Origin: Saprospirales bacterium GYS_P2D
Lineage (GTDB): Bacteria > Bacteroidota > Bacteroidia > Chitinophagales > Saprospiraceae
Assembly: GCA_009833045.1 (NCBI GenBank)
Contig: WUUP01000004.1
Location: 186,001 to 250,000, forward strand
Direction: 5' to 3'
Length of the DNA stretch: 64,000 bases
The notes beneath the pieces are model-generated. The model did not search any database. It saw only the letters and a list, made by a program, of their open reading frames with translations, and was not told the DNA's origin. The position numbers and the translations under genes were made by a program. Positions 1 to 10,042 of the stretch are shown piece by piece; within the stretch, counting starts at the first letter, position 1, and each line of letters opens with the position of its first letter.

Positions 1-496
1 TACTGATGGTTATGCTGCTGTGCAGCTTGCTTATGGCGATTGCAAAGAAAAGAATGTGGCTCAGTCTATGAAAGGTCACTTCAAAAAAGCAAATACTGCA
101 CCCAAGAGAAAAGTCGCAGAGTTCCAACTTGCAGTAGAAAAGGATTTGGGTGAGGCTGTGGCAATCGAGGATCTTTTTGCAGAAGGTGACACAGTAAGTG
201 TGATAGGTACTTCTAAAGGAAAAGGTTTTCAAGGTGTCGTTAAACGTCATGGTTTTGGTGGCGTCGGCGATAAGACTCACGGTCAGCACAACAGATTAAG
301 AGCTCCTGGTTCAGTAGGTGCTTGTGCTACACCTTCAAAGGTCATTAAAGGTCTTAGAATGGCAGGTAGAACTGGTGGAAATCGTATTAAGACCAAGAAC
401 TTGAAGGTCGTTAAGATTTTCGGTGAGAAGAATTTGATTTTGATAAAAGGATGTGTTCCTGGACATAAGGGAGCCTACGTAATTATAGAAAAGTAG
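1..496 (+). CDS. rplC: 50S ribosomal protein L3 (5'-truncated by window edge)
   Basis: This is the C-terminal part (about 164 residues) of ribosomal protein L3, which binds 23S rRNA early in large-subunit assembly and reaches the peptidyl transferase centre. The frame is open from base 2 with no start codon, so the gene begins upstream. The GTG at position 20 is an internal Val, not a start. L3 landmarks are visible: [20 protein letters not shown] followed by [15 protein letters not shown], the region that holds the glutamine methylated in many bacteria. L3 proteins are usually about 205-210 residues, so roughly 40 are missing. It leads the S10-type cluster, 4 bases before rplD. Confidence 0.97.
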   Translation, partial: TDGYAAVQLAYGDCKEKNVAQSMKGHFKKANTAPKRKVAEFQLAVEKDLGEAVAIEDLFAEGDTVSVIGTSKGKGFQGVVKRHGFGGVGDKTHGQHNRLRAPGSVGACATPSKVIKGLRMAGRTGGNRIKTKNLKVVKIFGEKNLILIKGCVPGHKGAYVIIEK

Positions 497-500
497 TCCA

Positions 501-1127
501 ATGAAAGTAGATATTTTAAATACTGATGGGCAGTCTACAGGAAGATCAATTGATCTACCAGAAGATATCTTTGGGATTGAGCCTAATGAGCACACGTTGT
601 ACCTTGCTGTTAAGCAGTATAATGCACACCAAAGACAAGGGACACACAAAGCGAAAGAAAGAGCAGAAATAGCTGGATCTACTAAGAAACTTAAAAGACA
701 GAAGGGTACAGGTACTGCAAGAGCAGGATCCATCAAGAGTCCTGTTTTTAGAGGAGGTGGTAGAGTTTTCGGTCCGAGACCAAGAACATATAGTATAAAG
801 CTTAATAGAAAAGTGAATCGCCTGGCTCGTAAAAGTGCACTATCTCACAAGTTGTCTGCTGGTCAAGTGAAAGTTGTTGAAGACTTTACGCTTGAAACGC
901 CAAAGACGAAAGCTTTATCTGGGATTCTATCCAATGTCTCAGATACTAATAAGAGCTTGTTGGTGACAGGTGACTATGATAAGAATGTATATCTATCAGG
1001 TAGAAATTTGGCTTCGTCTCAGATAGTCATAGCTGATGAATTGAATACATATTCTATTTTGAACTGTAAAGAGTTGATCCTAACGGAAAGTAGTGTGGAG
1101 AAACTCAAAGGTATATTAGCTAAATAA
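501..1127 (+). CDS. rplD: 50S ribosomal protein L4
   Basis: L4 (208 aa) binds 23S rRNA, and its extended loop lines the peptide exit tunnel. The loop is recognisable as the basic Gly/Arg segment KGTGTARAGSIKSPVFRGGG, followed by RVFGPRPR. Length is normal. In Escherichia coli L4 also represses its own operon; nothing in this window shows whether that happens here. The gene lies 4 bases after rplC and 7 before rplW, in standard S10 order. Confidence 0.97.
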   Translation: MKVDILNTDGQSTGRSIDLPEDIFGIEPNEHTLYLAVKQYNAHQRQGTHKAKERAEIAGSTKKLKRQKGTGTARAGSIKSPVFRGGGRVFGPRPRTYSIKLNRKVNRLARKSALSHKLSAGQVKVVEDFTLETPKTKALSGILSNVSDTNKSLLVTGDYDKNVYLSGRNLASSQIVIADELNTYSILNCKELILTESSVEKLKGILAK

Positions 1128-1134
1128 TTGAGTA

Positions 1135-1431
1135 ATGAGTAAAGAAGTTTTAATAAGACCGCTAATCACAGAAAAAGCAGAGACTTTGAGTGAGAAAACA
1201 GCTCAGTACTCTTTTGTTGTGAATAAAAAGGCTAATAAGTTAGAGATAAAGAAGGCTGTAGAAGACACATATAGCGTGACGGTAGAAGCTGTTAACACTA
1301 TGGTTATGCCTGGCAAGTCTAAGATCAGAAATACAAGGTCTGGATTGCAAAAAGGTAGAAAGCCATCTTTCAAAAAAGCAATTATTACACTTTCTGAAGG
1401 AGAAGAAATTGATTTCTTCGGAGACTTATAA
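1135..1431 (+). CDS. rplW: 50S ribosomal protein L23
   Basis: L23 (98 aa) sits at the tunnel exit and is the docking site for trigger factor and SRP in bacteria. The N-terminal IRPLITEKA motif is the L23 signature, and the internal KANKLEIKKAVEDTYSVTVE segment is typical of the family. Length matches the family. It is placed between rplD and rplB as in nearly all bacteria. Confidence 0.96.
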   Translation: MSKEVLIRPLITEKAETLSEKTAQYSFVVNKKANKLEIKKAVEDTYSVTVEAVNTMVMPGKSKIRNTRSGLQKGRKPSFKKAIITLSEGEEIDFFGDL

Positions 1432-1442
1432 GAGAATAAGAT

Positions 1443-2261
1443 ATGGCTATTAAAAAGTATAATCCGATAACACCTGGTCTAAGAACTAAGACTTCTGTGG
1501 ACTATAGTGGTATCTCTAATAAGAAACCTGAGAGATCACTCATCGCTAAGATAAAGAAGAGCGGAGGTCGTAATCACGACGGTAAAATGACTATGCGCCA
1601 GATGGGTGGTGGTCATAAGAGAAGATACCGTATCATCGACTTTAAGAGAGATAAAGAAGGTGTAGCTACTGTAGATAGTATACAGTACGACCCGAACAGA
1701 TCAGCATTTATCGCTTTAGTGGTGTACGGAGATGGAGAAAAAAGATATATCATCGCTCCAGACGGATTGAAAGAAGGAGACAAAGTACAGAGTGGGTCAG
1801 GTAGTGCGCCAGAATTAGGAAATGCACTTCCACTTTCTGAGATTCCATTAGGTAGTAGTATACACGCTATCGAGATGACTCCTGGCAAGGGAGCAGCTCT
1901 GGCAAGGAGTGCAGGCACTAATGCCACATTGATGGGCAAGGAAGGGAGATATGTAGTTGTTAAGTTACCTTCTGGTGAAGTAAGAAGAGTTTTATCAGTA
2001 TGCAAAGCGACTATCGGATCTACTTCAAATCCTGATCATGGCTTGACTGTATTAGGTAAAGCGGGTAGAAGAAGATGGCTTGGTAGACGTCCTCGAGTAA
2101 GAGGTGTGGCTATGAACCCAGTAGATCACCCGATGGGTGGTGGAGAGGGTAGAGCTTCAGGAGGTCACCCAAGATCACGGACTGGTATTATGGCTAAGGG
2201 TCAAAAAACCAGAAAGCGCAAAGCGTCTGATAAATTGATTATTTCTAAGAGGAAAAAATAA
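1443..2261 (+). CDS. rplB: 50S ribosomal protein L2
   Basis: L2 (272 aa) is a primary 23S rRNA-binding protein needed for subunit association and peptidyl transferase activity. The conserved C-terminal motif [19 protein letters not shown], with the functionally important His, is intact, as are [20 protein letters not shown] near residue 41 and a basic C-terminus. Length is normal. It lies 11 bases after rplW and 6 before rpsS. Confidence 0.98.
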   Translation: MAIKKYNPITPGLRTKTSVDYSGISNKKPERSLIAKIKKSGGRNHDGKMTMRQMGGGHKRRYRIIDFKRDKEGVATVDSIQYDPNRSAFIALVVYGDGEKRYIIAPDGLKEGDKVQSGSGSAPELGNALPLSEIPLGSSIHAIEMTPGKGAALARSAGTNATLMGKEGRYVVVKLPSGEVRRVLSVCKATIGSTSNPDHGLTVLGKAGRRRWLGRRPRVRGVAMNPVDHPMGGGEGRASGGHPRSRTGIMAKGQKTRKRKASDKLIISKRKK

Positions 2262-2267
2262 TATAGG

Positions 2268-2534
2268 ATGGCAAGGTCAATAAAGAAAGGCCCTTACGTA
2301 TATCATAAATTGCTTAAGAAGCTAGACAAGGCTCAGGCTTCAAGCAAAAAAACAGTGATCAAGACATGGTCGAGATCTTCTATGATCATTCCTGACATGG
2401 TAGGACAGACTATAGCTGTGCATAATGGTAAATCGTTTATACCAGTTTTCGTAACTGAAAATATGGTAGGGCATAAGTTAGGTGAATTTGCTCCTACGAG
2501 AACATTTAAAGGACACTCTGGAAATAGAAAGTAA
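2268..2534 (+). CDS. rpsS: 30S ribosomal protein S19
   Basis: S19 (88 aa) forms a complex with S13 in the head of the small subunit and contacts tRNA. The N-terminus [11 protein letters not shown] and the C-terminal [18 protein letters not shown] are the family hallmarks. The stop codon is immediately followed by the rplV start, so the two are probably co-translated. Confidence 0.97.
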   Translation: MARSIKKGPYVYHKLLKKLDKAQASSKKTVIKTWSRSSMIIPDMVGQTIAVHNGKSFIPVFVTENMVGHKLGEFAPTRTFKGHSGNRK

Positions 2535-2535
2535 C

Positions 2536-2913
2536 ATGGAGGCAACAGCAAAATTGAGAAACTGTCCGATGTCAGCACGCAAGATGAGACTTGTTGTTGA
2601 CTTAATTAGAGGAAAGCAAGTAGATGAAGCTTTAAACATTTTAAAGTTCACTAAGAAAGAAGCTGCTGAATGGCTTGAGAAGTTATTACTCTCTGCAATT
2701 TCTAACTGGGAGAATAAATCAGATATGTCTTATAGTGCAGCTGATTATGATTTAGTAGTGAAGACTGCTTTTGTGGATGAAGGTACTATGCTTAAAAGAT
2801 TTAGACCAGCACCTCAGGGTAGAGCACACAGAATAAGAAAGAGAACAAATCACGTGACGCTCGTGGTAGAAAACTCTTTAGCATTAGATAACGAATCTTC
2901 TGAAGAAGAATAA
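2536..2913 (+). CDS. rplV: 50S ribosomal protein L22
   Basis: L22 (125 aa) binds all domains of 23S rRNA and its hairpin lines the exit tunnel near L4. I chose the ATG at 2536, just after the rpsS stop, rather than an upstream in-frame start inside rpsS, because MEATAKLRNCPMSARKMRLV is the normal L22 N-terminus. The hairpin region (PAPQGRAHRIRKRTNHVTLV) is intact. The C-terminus carries a short acidic tail rich in Glu and Ser. Confidence 0.95.
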   Translation: MEATAKLRNCPMSARKMRLVVDLIRGKQVDEALNILKFTKKEAAEWLEKLLLSAISNWENKSDMSYSAADYDLVVKTAFVDEGTMLKRFRPAPQGRAHRIRKRTNHVTLVVENSLALDNESSEEE

Positions 2914-2923
2914 ATAAGAGCAT

Positions 2924-3664
2924 ATGGGACAGAAGACAAGTCCAATAGGTAATAGGTTAGGCATCATCAGAGGATGGGATTCTAACTGGTATGGGGGAAA
3001 GAACTTCGCAGAAAAATTTGTGGAGGATGAAAGAATCCGGCAGTATCTCAATGCTCGTATCAGCAAAGGTGGTATCTCAAGAGTCGTTATCGAACGTACC
3101 CTTAAAAGAATTACAGTTACTATTCATACATCCCGTCCAGGTATCATAATTGGTAAGGGGGGATCTGAGGTTGATAGAATCCGTGAAGAGTTGAAAAAAC
3201 TTACGGGGACTGATGTTCAGATCAATATCGTGGAGATTAGAAAACCAGAGTTGGATGCAGCTATCGTAGGTGAATCCATAGCCCGTCAATTAGAAGGTCG
3301 TGTGAACTTTAGAAGAGCGATCAAAATGGCTGTGCAGTCAACTATGAGAGCTGGAGCTCAAGGGATTAAAATAAGAGTAAGTGGACGTCTGAATGGAGCA
3401 GATATGGCACGTTCAGAAGAGTTCAAAGATGGTCGTATTCCTCTACACACGTTTAGAGCAGATATCGACTATGCTTTAAAAGAAGCTCTTACAGTATACG
3501 GTAAAATAGGTATCAAAGTATGGATTTGTAAAGGAGAAGTACTTGGTAAGCGAGATCTTTCACCAAATGTAGGTGTAGACTTAAGGAAAAATAGAGGCGG
3601 AGGAAATAACCGTGGAGGCGGTGGCCGTCAGAATAGAGGTGGAAATAGAAGAGGAAATAGATAA
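2924..3664 (+). CDS. rpsC: 30S ribosomal protein S3
   Basis: S3 (246 aa) is part of the mRNA entry channel and mRNA helicase of the 30S subunit. The KH domain motif [18 protein letters not shown] (about residue 75-92) and the C-terminal domain ([12 protein letters not shown]) are clear. The last ~30 residues form a Gly/Arg/Asn-rich low-complexity tail, longer than in E. coli, likely flexible and RNA-binding. It lies 10 bases after rplV. Confidence 0.97.
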   Translation: MGQKTSPIGNRLGIIRGWDSNWYGGKNFAEKFVEDERIRQYLNARISKGGISRVVIERTLKRITVTIHTSRPGIIIGKGGSEVDRIREELKKLTGTDVQINIVEIRKPELDAAIVGESIARQLEGRVNFRRAIKMAVQSTMRAGAQGIKIRVSGRLNGADMARSEEFKDGRIPLHTFRADIDYALKEALTVYGKIGIKVWICKGEVLGKRDLSPNVGVDLRKNRGGGNNRGGGGRQNRGGNRRGNR

Positions 3665-3684
3665 TAGAATAAATTTTAGGAGCA

Positions 3685-4101
3685 ATGTTACAGCCTAAAC
3701 GTACGAAATACAGAAAACAGCAGAAAGGAAGAAACCGAGGCTTAGCCTACAGAGGTAGTACGATTTCTTTCGGTTCCTTCGGTTTGAAGGCTGTCACTGC
3801 TGGTAGAATCACAAGTAGACAGATCGAAGCGGCTCGTATCGCAATGACACGCTACATGAAGAGGGAAGGTAAAGTATGGATCAGAATATTTCCCGACAAG
3901 CCTATTACATCAAAGCCTCTTGAGGTAAGGATGGGTAAGGGTAAGGGAGCTCTTGACCATTACGTAGCTCAGATTCAGCCAGGCCGTGTCCTGTTTGAAA
4001 TGGATGGTGTGCCAAAGGAAATTGCTGAGGAGGCTTTGAGATTAGCTGCTCAAAAGTTACCTGTTTTGACTAAAACTGTAGTTAGAAGAGACTACCAATA
4101 A
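3685..4101 (+). CDS. rplP: 50S ribosomal protein L16
   Basis: L16 (138 aa) contacts A-site tRNA and helps organise the peptidyl transferase centre. It begins [19 protein letters not shown] and contains the signature [19 protein letters not shown] (about residue 81-99). Length is normal. It is preceded by a purine-rich TTTTAGGAGCA, one of the few recognisable Shine-Dalgarno-like sequences in this operon. Confidence 0.97.
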   Translation: MLQPKRTKYRKQQKGRNRGLAYRGSTISFGSFGLKAVTAGRITSRQIEAARIAMTRYMKREGKVWIRIFPDKPITSKPLEVRMGKGKGALDHYVAQIQPGRVLFEMDGVPKEIAEEALRLAAQKLPVLTKTVVRRDYQ

Positions 4102-4111
4102 TAAAAGTGCT

Positions 4112-4366
4112 ATGGCTACTAAGAAGTATTTAGAATTAAAGGAGTTTAGTGACGACGAACTTGCAAATGAGTTAAAAATTACTCAAGAGCAATATGGTAA
4201 AATGAAGTTTGAGCACGCAGTCAGAGGTCTTGAAAACCCTCTTATGCTCAGAGAAATGCGTCGTGATATTGCCAGACTCAAGACTGAAGTAAGAACAAGA
4301 GAATTATCAACAGTAGAGCCTTCGACGAGAACTAAGATAAGAGCTCGTAGAAGAAGGAATAAATAG
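4112..4366 (+). CDS. rpmC: 50S ribosomal protein L29
   Basis: L29 (84 aa) is a small two-helix protein next to L23 at the tunnel exit and part of the SRP/trigger factor docking surface. The family motif GLENPLMLREMRRDIARLKT is visible in the second helix. At 84 residues it is longer than the usual 60-70, owing to a basic C-terminal extension ending RARRRRNK. It lies 10 bases after rplP. Confidence 0.93.
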   Translation: MATKKYLELKEFSDDELANELKITQEQYGKMKFEHAVRGLENPLMLREMRRDIARLKTEVRTRELSTVEPSTRTKIRARRRRNK

Positions 4367-4375
4367 AAGCTCTTA

Positions 4376-4627
4376 ATGGAAAAGAATAAAAAGCAAATAG
4401 TAGGTATAGTAACTAGCTCTAAAATGGATAAGAGCATTACTGTAATTGTCGAGAGACGACTTAAGCACCCTATCTACGGTAAATTCATTAGAAAGTCTAA
4501 GAAGTTTATGGCTCATGATGAGAAAAATGACTGTAACGAAGGTGATAAAGTAAGAATCATTGAGTCTCGTCCATTAAGTAAGAGAAAGAGATGGTCATTA
4601 GTAGAAATAATCGAAAGAGCTAAGTAA
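4376..4627 (+). CDS. rpsQ: 30S ribosomal protein S17
   Basis: S17 (83 aa) is a primary 16S rRNA-binding OB-fold protein needed early in 30S assembly. The sequence has the typical start [20 protein letters not shown] and the signature [18 protein letters not shown] near its C-terminus. Length is normal. It is separated by one base from rplN. Confidence 0.96.
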   Translation: MEKNKKQIVGIVTSSKMDKSITVIVERRLKHPIYGKFIRKSKKFMAHDEKNDCNEGDKVRIIESRPLSKRKRWSLVEIIERAK

Positions 4628-4628
4628 G

Positions 4629-4994
4629 ATGATCCAGCAAGAAAGTAGATTAGACGTAGCAGATAATTCAGGAGCGAAATCAGTGCTCTGCATCAGAGTG
4701 TTAGGAGGCTCTAAAAGAAGATATGCTTCTATCGGTGATACTATCATCGTGAGTGTGAAAGAAACATCTCCAGGAGGCATAAAGAAAGGTACTGTCAGTA
4801 AAGCTGTCATCGTACGTACTAATAAGGAGATACGTCGTAAAGATGGTAGTTACATTCGCTTTGATGATAATGCTGTTGTTCTTTTGAACAATGCTGATGA
4901 GCCAAGAGGTACTCGTATTTTTGGCCCTGTAGCGAGAGAATTACGTGAGCGTGATTATATGAGAATTGTTTCATTAGCGCCAGAGGTGCTATAA
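4629..4994 (+). CDS. rplN: 50S ribosomal protein L14
   Basis: L14 (121 aa) lies at the subunit interface and forms bridges with 16S rRNA; it is also the binding site of the silencing factor RsfS. It starts [19 protein letters not shown], the family N-terminus, and contains the conserved [10 protein letters not shown] and [13 protein letters not shown] segments. Length is normal. Confidence 0.97.
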   Translation: MIQQESRLDVADNSGAKSVLCIRVLGGSKRRYASIGDTIIVSVKETSPGGIKKGTVSKAVIVRTNKEIRRKDGSYIRFDDNAVVLLNNADEPRGTRIFGPVARELRERDYMRIVSLAPEVL

Positions 4995-5004
4995 AATAAC
5001 TGTG

Positions 5005-5334
5005 ATGTCTAAAAGATACGCACCAAAGTTGTCAATAAAGAAGGGTGACAAAGTTGTAGTTGTAGCTGGTTCTTACAAAGGAACCCAAGGCGAAGTTCTA
5101 CAGGTGATCCCTGAGAAATATCAGGCACTCGTAGAAGGTGTCAATGTGCAGAAGAAACACCAAAAACCTGTCAATGATAATCCAGGTGGAATAGTGGATA
5201 TCACTGCACCTATTCATATATCTAATCTAATGTTAGTAGATCCTAAGACTGGAGAGCCTACAAGGGTAGGGCGAAAAGAGGTTGATGGAAAGTTGGTGAG
5301 ATTTGCTAAGAAATCAGGAGAAATTATAGGATAA
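5005..5334 (+). CDS. rplX: 50S ribosomal protein L24
   Basis: L24 (109 aa) initiates 50S assembly by binding the 5' region of 23S rRNA. A KOW motif is visible in [20 protein letters not shown] (about residue 11-30). I chose the ATG at 5005 over the GTG one codon upstream. The stop codon overlaps the rplE start (TAATG), implying translational coupling. Confidence 0.95.
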   Translation: MSKRYAPKLSIKKGDKVVVVAGSYKGTQGEVLQVIPEKYQALVEGVNVQKKHQKPVNDNPGGIVDITAPIHISNLMLVDPKTGEPTRVGRKEVDGKLVRFAKKSGEIIG

Positions 5335-5891
5335 TGTCATACGTACCTAGATTAAAAGAGTTTTATAAGAAGAATGTTGTTTCCAAATTGCAGGATCAGT
5401 TTGAATATTCTTCAGTCATGGAAGTACCTAAATTAGAGAAGATTGTAATCAATCAGGGTTTAGGAGATGCTACTCAGGACAAGAAAGTAGTGGAGAATGC
5501 TCTTAAGGAGTTGACCATGCTTTCAGGACAGAAGCCTGTACCATGTATTGCTAAGAAATCAGTGTCTAACTTCAAATTGAGAGAAGGTATGACGATTGGG
5601 GCAAAGGTGACATTGCGAGATGTTAAGATGTATGAATTTTTGGACAGATTGGTATCTGTTGCTTTACCAAGGGTACGTGACTTCAGAGGTATTAATGATA
5701 AAAGCTTTGATGGTAGAGGTAACTATACTTTAGGTATCAAAGAGCAAATTATATTCCCTGAGATCAACTTTGATAAAGTGAGTAAAATCAACGGGATGGA
5801 TATCACTTTTGTCACAAGCGCTAAGACAGATAGTGAGGCTTATGCTTTGTTGAAGGAGCTTGGTATGCCATTCAAAAACATGAGAAACTAA
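5334..5891 (+). CDS. rplE: 50S ribosomal protein L5
   Basis: L5 (185 aa) binds 5S rRNA in the central protuberance with L18. The motif [16 protein letters not shown] and the later [19 protein letters not shown] region are characteristic. Length is normal. The start overlaps the last base of the rplX stop. Confidence 0.97.
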   Translation: MSYVPRLKEFYKKNVVSKLQDQFEYSSVMEVPKLEKIVINQGLGDATQDKKVVENALKELTMLSGQKPVPCIAKKSVSNFKLREGMTIGAKVTLRDVKMYEFLDRLVSVALPRVRDFRGINDKSFDGRGNYTLGIKEQIIFPEINFDKVSKINGMDITFVTSAKTDSEAYALLKELGMPFKNMRN

Positions 5892-5898
5892 TAGGACG

Positions 5899-6168
5899 AT
5901 GGCAAAGAAATCGATCATAGCAAGAGAGAAAAAAAGACAAAGGCTGGTAGCAAAATATGCTGAGCTACGTAAGCAACTAAAAGAAGAAGGACGCTGGGAG
6001 GAGTTAGATAAACTCCCTAAGAATTCTTCTCCTGTAAGACTTCATAACAGATGTCAGCTTACAGGTAGACCTAAAGGATACATGAGAAAATTTGGTATCA
6101 ATAGGGTAACATTCAGAAAAATGGCCTTGGAAGGAAAGATCCCAGGTTTAACTAAAGCAAGCTGGTAA
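5899..6168 (+). CDS. rpsN: 30S ribosomal protein S14, zinc-independent form
   Basis: S14 (89 aa) binds 16S rRNA in the head of the 30S subunit. The C-terminal block [19 protein letters not shown] is the S14 signature. The protein is the long type and lacks the two CxxC pairs of the zinc-binding short type, so it should not need zinc. Only one Cys is present in the relevant stretch. It sits between rplE and rpsH in spc order. Confidence 0.96.
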   Translation: MAKKSIIAREKKRQRLVAKYAELRKQLKEEGRWEELDKLPKNSSPVRLHNRCQLTGRPKGYMRKFGINRVTFRKMALEGKIPGLTKASW

Positions 6169-6178
6169 AAAGTAAGTA

Positions 6179-6577
6179 ATGGCAGTTAATGACCCAATAG
6201 CGGACTTTCTTACGAGAATAAGAAACGCTCAAAAAGCTGGACATAGAATCGTAGAAATACCAGCTTCTAAGATTAAAAAAAGTATCACTGAGATTCTTTA
6301 TGATCAAGGATACATCCTAAAGTATAAATTTGAGGATGGTATTCCAGGAACAATAAAGATTGCATTGAAATATGATAATCGTACTAAACTTCCGGTGATC
6401 AGGGAGTTAGGCAGGATCAGTAAGCCGGGATTAAGAAAATACGCCCCGACCACTGATTTACCACGTATCATCAATGGACTTGGTATAGCAATCATATCTA
6501 CTTCTAAAGGTCTTATGACAGATAAGCAGGCTCGTAAGCAGAATGTAGGTGGTGAACTAATTTGTTACGTTTACTAA
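6179..6577 (+). CDS. rpsH: 30S ribosomal protein S8
   Basis: S8 (132 aa) is a primary 16S rRNA-binding protein of the platform region and, in E. coli, the translational repressor of the spc operon. It begins with [18 protein letters not shown] and ends GGELICYVY, the usual S8 C-terminal block. Length is normal. Confidence 0.97.
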   Translation: MAVNDPIADFLTRIRNAQKAGHRIVEIPASKIKKSITEILYDQGYILKYKFEDGIPGTIKIALKYDNRTKLPVIRELGRISKPGLRKYAPTTDLPRIINGLGIAIISTSKGLMTDKQARKQNVGGELICYVY

Positions 6578-6587
6578 ATAATAGAAG

Positions 6588-7142
6588 ATGTCAAGAATCG
6601 GAAAAGCACCCATATCATTTGCGGATGGTGTAACAGTCTCAGTAGACAAATCTAATGTAGTGACTGTGAAAGGTCCAAAAGGTGAACTGTCTGAATCTAT
6701 TGATGCAGATCTAACAGTCAAAGCTGAAGATGGCGTCATCACTGTAGAGCGTCCAACTGAGCAGAAGCGGCATAAAGCAATGCACGGGTTATATCGTTCG
6801 CTTATTAACAACATGGTAGTAGGTGTAACTGAAGGTTACAAGAAGGAGTTAGAGCTTATCGGTGTAGGATACAGGGTCGCTAATACTGGACAGCTGTTAG
6901 AATTGACTTTGGGATACTCTCACCCTATTTATTTTGTGGTGCCTGAAGAAATCGCTCTTACGACACAGATGGAGAAAGGTAAGACGCCACGTGTTATATT
7001 GGAGGGTATCGATAAACAGCTAATTGGTCAGGTCGCTGCCAAAATTAGAGCATTCAGAAAACCAGAGCCGTATAAAGGTAAAGGTGTGAAGTTTGTAGGA
7101 GAACAAATTAGAAGAAAAGCTGGTAAGACAGCTGCTAAATAG
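6588..7142 (+). CDS. rplF: 50S ribosomal protein L6
   Basis: L6 (184 aa) binds near the sarcin-ricin loop and the factor-binding site. The protein starts MSRIGKAPI and has the C-terminal L6 signature [20 protein letters not shown], with a duplicated fold typical of the family. It lies 10 bases after rpsH and 8 before rplR. Confidence 0.97.
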   Translation: MSRIGKAPISFADGVTVSVDKSNVVTVKGPKGELSESIDADLTVKAEDGVITVERPTEQKRHKAMHGLYRSLINNMVVGVTEGYKKELELIGVGYRVANTGQLLELTLGYSHPIYFVVPEEIALTTQMEKGKTPRVILEGIDKQLIGQVAAKIRAFRKPEPYKGKGVKFVGEQIRRKAGKTAAK

Positions 7143-7150
7143 TAGAGCTC

Positions 7151-7495
7151 ATGAATGGTAAATTGAGTAGAAGAAAGAAGATTCAATTAAGAATCAGAAA
7201 AAATATTGTAGGAACTTCAGATACGCCAAGATTGACGGTGTTCAGAAGTAACAAAGAGATTTATTGCCAGATCATTGACGATACTACTGGTCAAACAATT
7301 GTGTCCGCTTCTTCAAGAGGACACGAAAAAGGTCAAGCGAAAGTAGAAGTTGCTAAGAAGGTGGGGGTAGATCTTGCTGAAAAGGCAAAGGCAGCGAATG
7401 TGAGTAGTGTGATTTTTGATAGATCAGGTTATTTATACCACGGTAGAGTAAAAGCGTTGGCTGAAGGAGCTCGAGAAGGAGGTCTTCAATTTTAA
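7151..7495 (+). CDS. rplR: 50S ribosomal protein L18
   Basis: L18 (114 aa) binds 5S rRNA with L5 and L25 and brings it to the 23S rRNA. The segment [20 protein letters not shown] and the C-terminal [20 protein letters not shown] are diagnostic. Length is normal. Confidence 0.97.
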   Translation: MNGKLSRRKKIQLRIRKNIVGTSDTPRLTVFRSNKEIYCQIIDDTTGQTIVSASSRGHEKGQAKVEVAKKVGVDLAEKAKAANVSSVIFDRSGYLYHGRVKALAEGAREGGLQF

Positions 7496-7506
7496 ATATT
7501 TAAGAG

Positions 7507-8022
7507 ATGTCTAATAAGAATAATAGAATTAAGGCTTCAGAAACTGAGCTGAAAGAAAAATTAGTCAACCTTAACAGAGTTGCTAAAGTAACTAAAGGTG
7601 GGCGTACATTTAGCTTTGCTGCAGTAGTCGTGGTAGGCGATGGTAATGGTACGGTAGGTCATGGTCTTGGTAAAGCAAGAGATGTGTCTGAATGTATTTC
7701 CAAAGCTGTCGATGATGCTAAGAAAAACTTAGTGAAATTTCCAATCGTAAACGGAACAATACCTCATGAGCAAAAAGGTAAATACGGTGCAGGAAAAGTA
7801 TTGATTAAACCAGCCTCTGATGGTACGGGTTTGATTGCTGGTGGAGCTATGAGAGCTGTATTAGAGATTGGAGGGCTTCATAATGTGTTAGCAAAGTCGC
7901 AGGGGTCATCAAATCCCCACAACGTAATAAAGGCTACGATTGATGCTCTTACAAAGTTAAGAAGTCCACAAGATGTAGCAAGAGAAAGAGGAATCACTTT
8001 AGAAAAACTATACGAAGGATAG
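7507..8022 (+). CDS. rpsE: 30S ribosomal protein S5
   Basis: S5 (171 aa) contributes to the mRNA entry site and decoding fidelity. The double-stranded RNA-binding signature [14 protein letters not shown] is near residue 46, and the C-terminal S5 domain carries [18 protein letters not shown]. Length is normal. rpmD starts 2 bases after its stop. Confidence 0.97.
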   Translation: MSNKNNRIKASETELKEKLVNLNRVAKVTKGGRTFSFAAVVVVGDGNGTVGHGLGKARDVSECISKAVDDAKKNLVKFPIVNGTIPHEQKGKYGAGKVLIKPASDGTGLIAGGAMRAVLEIGGLHNVLAKSQGSSNPHNVIKATIDALTKLRSPQDVARERGITLEKLYEG

Positions 8023-8024
8023 TC

Positions 8025-8201
8025 ATGAAGTTGAAAATCAAATTAGTAAGAAGTGTAATCGGCAAGCCGAAAGATCAGAAAGAAACTGTCAAAGCTTTAG
8101 GGTTCCGGAAGTTGAATCATGAGATTATTAAAGACGTAAATCCTCAAGTAGCAGGGATGATAGCTAAAGTTAAGCATCTCCTTACTATCGAAGAGGCATA
8201 A
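8025..8201 (+). CDS. rpmD: 50S ribosomal protein L30
   Basis: L30 (58 aa) is a small large-subunit protein absent from some bacteria. The frame from the ATG at 8025 to the TAA at 8199-8201 encodes [20 protein letters not shown] at the start and [20 protein letters not shown] later, matching the family in length and pattern. It fills the gap between rpsE and rplO exactly where rpmD is expected. Confidence 0.95.
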   Translation: MKLKIKLVRSVIGKPKDQKETVKALGFRKLNHEIIKDVNPQVAGMIAKVKHLLTIEEA

Positions 8202-8212
8202 AATATAGATTG

Positions 8213-8659
8213 ATGGAGTTACATTCATTAAAACCTGCTGAAGGAGCAGTCAAGAGAAGAAAGAGAATAGCAAGAGGTCAGGGATCTGGACACGGTGGTA
8301 CCTCTACCAGAGGTCACAAAGGTGCGAAGAGTAGATCAGGTTATTCTCGTAAGAGAGCTTTCGAAGGTGGTCAGATGCCACTACAAATGAGACTCCCGAA
8401 AAGAGGGTTTAAGAGTCCTAATAGAATCAATTATTTCGTTGTGAATGTTGATAAGATAGGATCTCTATGTGAGAAGTATGGTTGGGAGGAGTTTTCTCCA
8501 GAAGTACTTTATAAAGCCGGTCTTATTAAAAAGTCTGACTCAGTTAAAATACTTGGTTCTGGCGATTTGTCAAAAGGTGTGAAAGTAAAAGCTCATGCAT
8601 TTTCTGCTGCTGCCAAGACGAAAGTAGAGTCTGCAGGAGGATCAATCGAACAACTCTAA
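8213..8659 (+). CDS. rplO: 50S ribosomal protein L15
   Basis: L15 (148 aa) is a late-assembly large-subunit protein with a long Gly/Arg-rich N-terminal extension that penetrates rRNA, here RGQGSGHGGTSTRGHKGAKS. The C-terminal globular part (VKVKAHAFSAAAKTKVESAG) is typical. I chose the ATG at 8213 over the TTG just upstream. secY follows after 6 bases. Confidence 0.96.
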   Translation: MELHSLKPAEGAVKRRKRIARGQGSGHGGTSTRGHKGAKSRSGYSRKRAFEGGQMPLQMRLPKRGFKSPNRINYFVVNVDKIGSLCEKYGWEEFSPEVLYKAGLIKKSDSVKILGSGDLSKGVKVKAHAFSAAAKTKVESAGGSIEQL

Positions 8660-8665
8660 AAGAAA

Positions 8666-10030
8666 ATGAAGAAATTCATAGATACCTTAAAGAATATTTG
8701 GAAGATAAAGGAACTTAGAAATAAGATCCTTTATACGTTGGCACTACTGGCGATATATCGTTTAGGATCATTTATTGTATTACCTGGTGCAAATCCATCG
8801 GCACTTGCCGCTGCTGCTTCTAATAGAGGAGCAAATGATATCCTTGGTCTGATAAACACATTTGCTGGAGGTGCTTTTAATAGAGCGTCTATTTTTGCTT
8901 TAGGTATCATGCCATATATTACTGCGTCTATCATAATTCAGTTGTTAGGTTTTGCTGTACCTTATTTTCAGCGTCTACAGCAGAAAGAGGGTGAAAGTGG
9001 ACGAAAGAAACTGAATCAGATCACTCGTTGGTTAACAGTTGCAATTACTCTTGTACAGGGAGGGACTTATTTAGGTTATATCTCAACTATACCAGGTGCG
9101 ATATCTCCAGAGATAGGAGCTTCTATATTCTGGATAAGTAATATCATTATACTTTCTACGGGTACTATATTTGCTATGTGGTTGGGTGAGCGCATTACTG
9201 AGGATGGTATTGGAAATGGAGTCTCTTTATTGATCATGATTGGTATCATTGCTACCTTACCTACTGCTTTCTTTGCGGAGGTGATCACTCAGCTCAATAA
9301 CAATGTATTTCTATTTTTAGTAGAGATGATTGTCTTGTTTTTCATTGTATTAGCGAGTATTATGGTGGTTCAAGGAGTTAGAAAAATTCCATTACAGTTT
9401 GCAAAACGTATGGTAGGCCGAAGCGGCGGACAAGTCCCATTAGCTGGTGCTCGAGATTATATTCCCTTAAAGGTGAATGCAGCTGGTGTAATGCCAATCA
9501 TTTTTGCCCAAGCTATTATGTTTTTACCTATGACGATAGCTCAATGGGCAGCTGGATCTGATGCTGCGCAAAATTCATTCTTGATGAGTTTAAATAACTG
9601 GAAATCGCTTCCATACAATCTTATATTCTTCTTGCTCGTGGTGGTGTTTACATATGTGTACACGGCTTTATTGGTTAATCCACAGCAATACGCAGAATAT
9701 TTAAAAAGACAGAATGCATTTATTCCAGGTGTCAAGCCTGGACAATCTACACAAGAATATATTGATACCTTGACGACCCGAGTCACTTTACCAGGATCTA
9801 TATTCTTAGGTTTAATATCTATTTTTCCGGCTATCGTAGCTCGTTTTGGAGTTAATGATGCCTTTGCCTTCTTTTTCGGAGGAACTTCTCTCTTGATTCT
9901 TGTTGGTGTTGTTTTAGATACCTTACAGCAGATAGAGAGTCATTTACTCATGAGAAAGTATGACGGTCTTGTTAAGTCTGGCAAATTGAAAGGAAGAAGT
10001 GGTATGCAGCCCATAGGTGCAGGAATGTAA
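8666..10030 (+). CDS. secY: Preprotein translocase subunit SecY
   Basis: SecY (454 aa) is the channel subunit of the Sec translocon in the inner membrane; it moves unfolded exported proteins and inserts membrane proteins. Ten hydrophobic segments are visible from about residue 22 to 435. Family motifs include ALGIMPYITASIIIQLL (about residue 78) and GERITEDGIGNGVSLLIMIG (about residue 174). Length is normal for Bacteroidota. Its place between rplO and map is standard. The T9SS substrates in this window would use this channel to reach the periplasm first. Confidence 0.98.
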   Translation: MKKFIDTLKNIWKIKELRNKILYTLALLAIYRLGSFIVLPGANPSALAAAASNRGANDILGLINTFAGGAFNRASIFALGIMPYITASIIIQLLGFAVPYFQRLQQKEGESGRKKLNQITRWLTVAITLVQGGTYLGYISTIPGAISPEIGASIFWISNIIILSTGTIFAMWLGERITEDGIGNGVSLLIMIGIIATLPTAFFAEVITQLNNNVFLFLVEMIVLFFIVLASIMVVQGVRKIPLQFAKRMVGRSGGQVPLAGARDYIPLKVNAAGVMPIIFAQAIMFLPMTIAQWAAGSDAAQNSFLMSLNNWKSLPYNLIFFLLVVVFTYVYTALLVNPQQYAEYLKRQNAFIPGVKPGQSTQEYIDTLTTRVTLPGSIFLGLISIFPAIVARFGVNDAFAFFFGGTSLLILVGVVLDTLQQIESHLLMRKYDGLVKSGKLKGRSGMQPIGAGM

Positions 10031-10042
10031 TGTAATCCTGCG

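Noticed and set aside
20-496. GTG at position 20 as the start of rplC
   Set aside because: The frame continues upstream to the window edge with L3-like sequence ([12 protein letters not shown]), so the gene is truncated rather than starting there.
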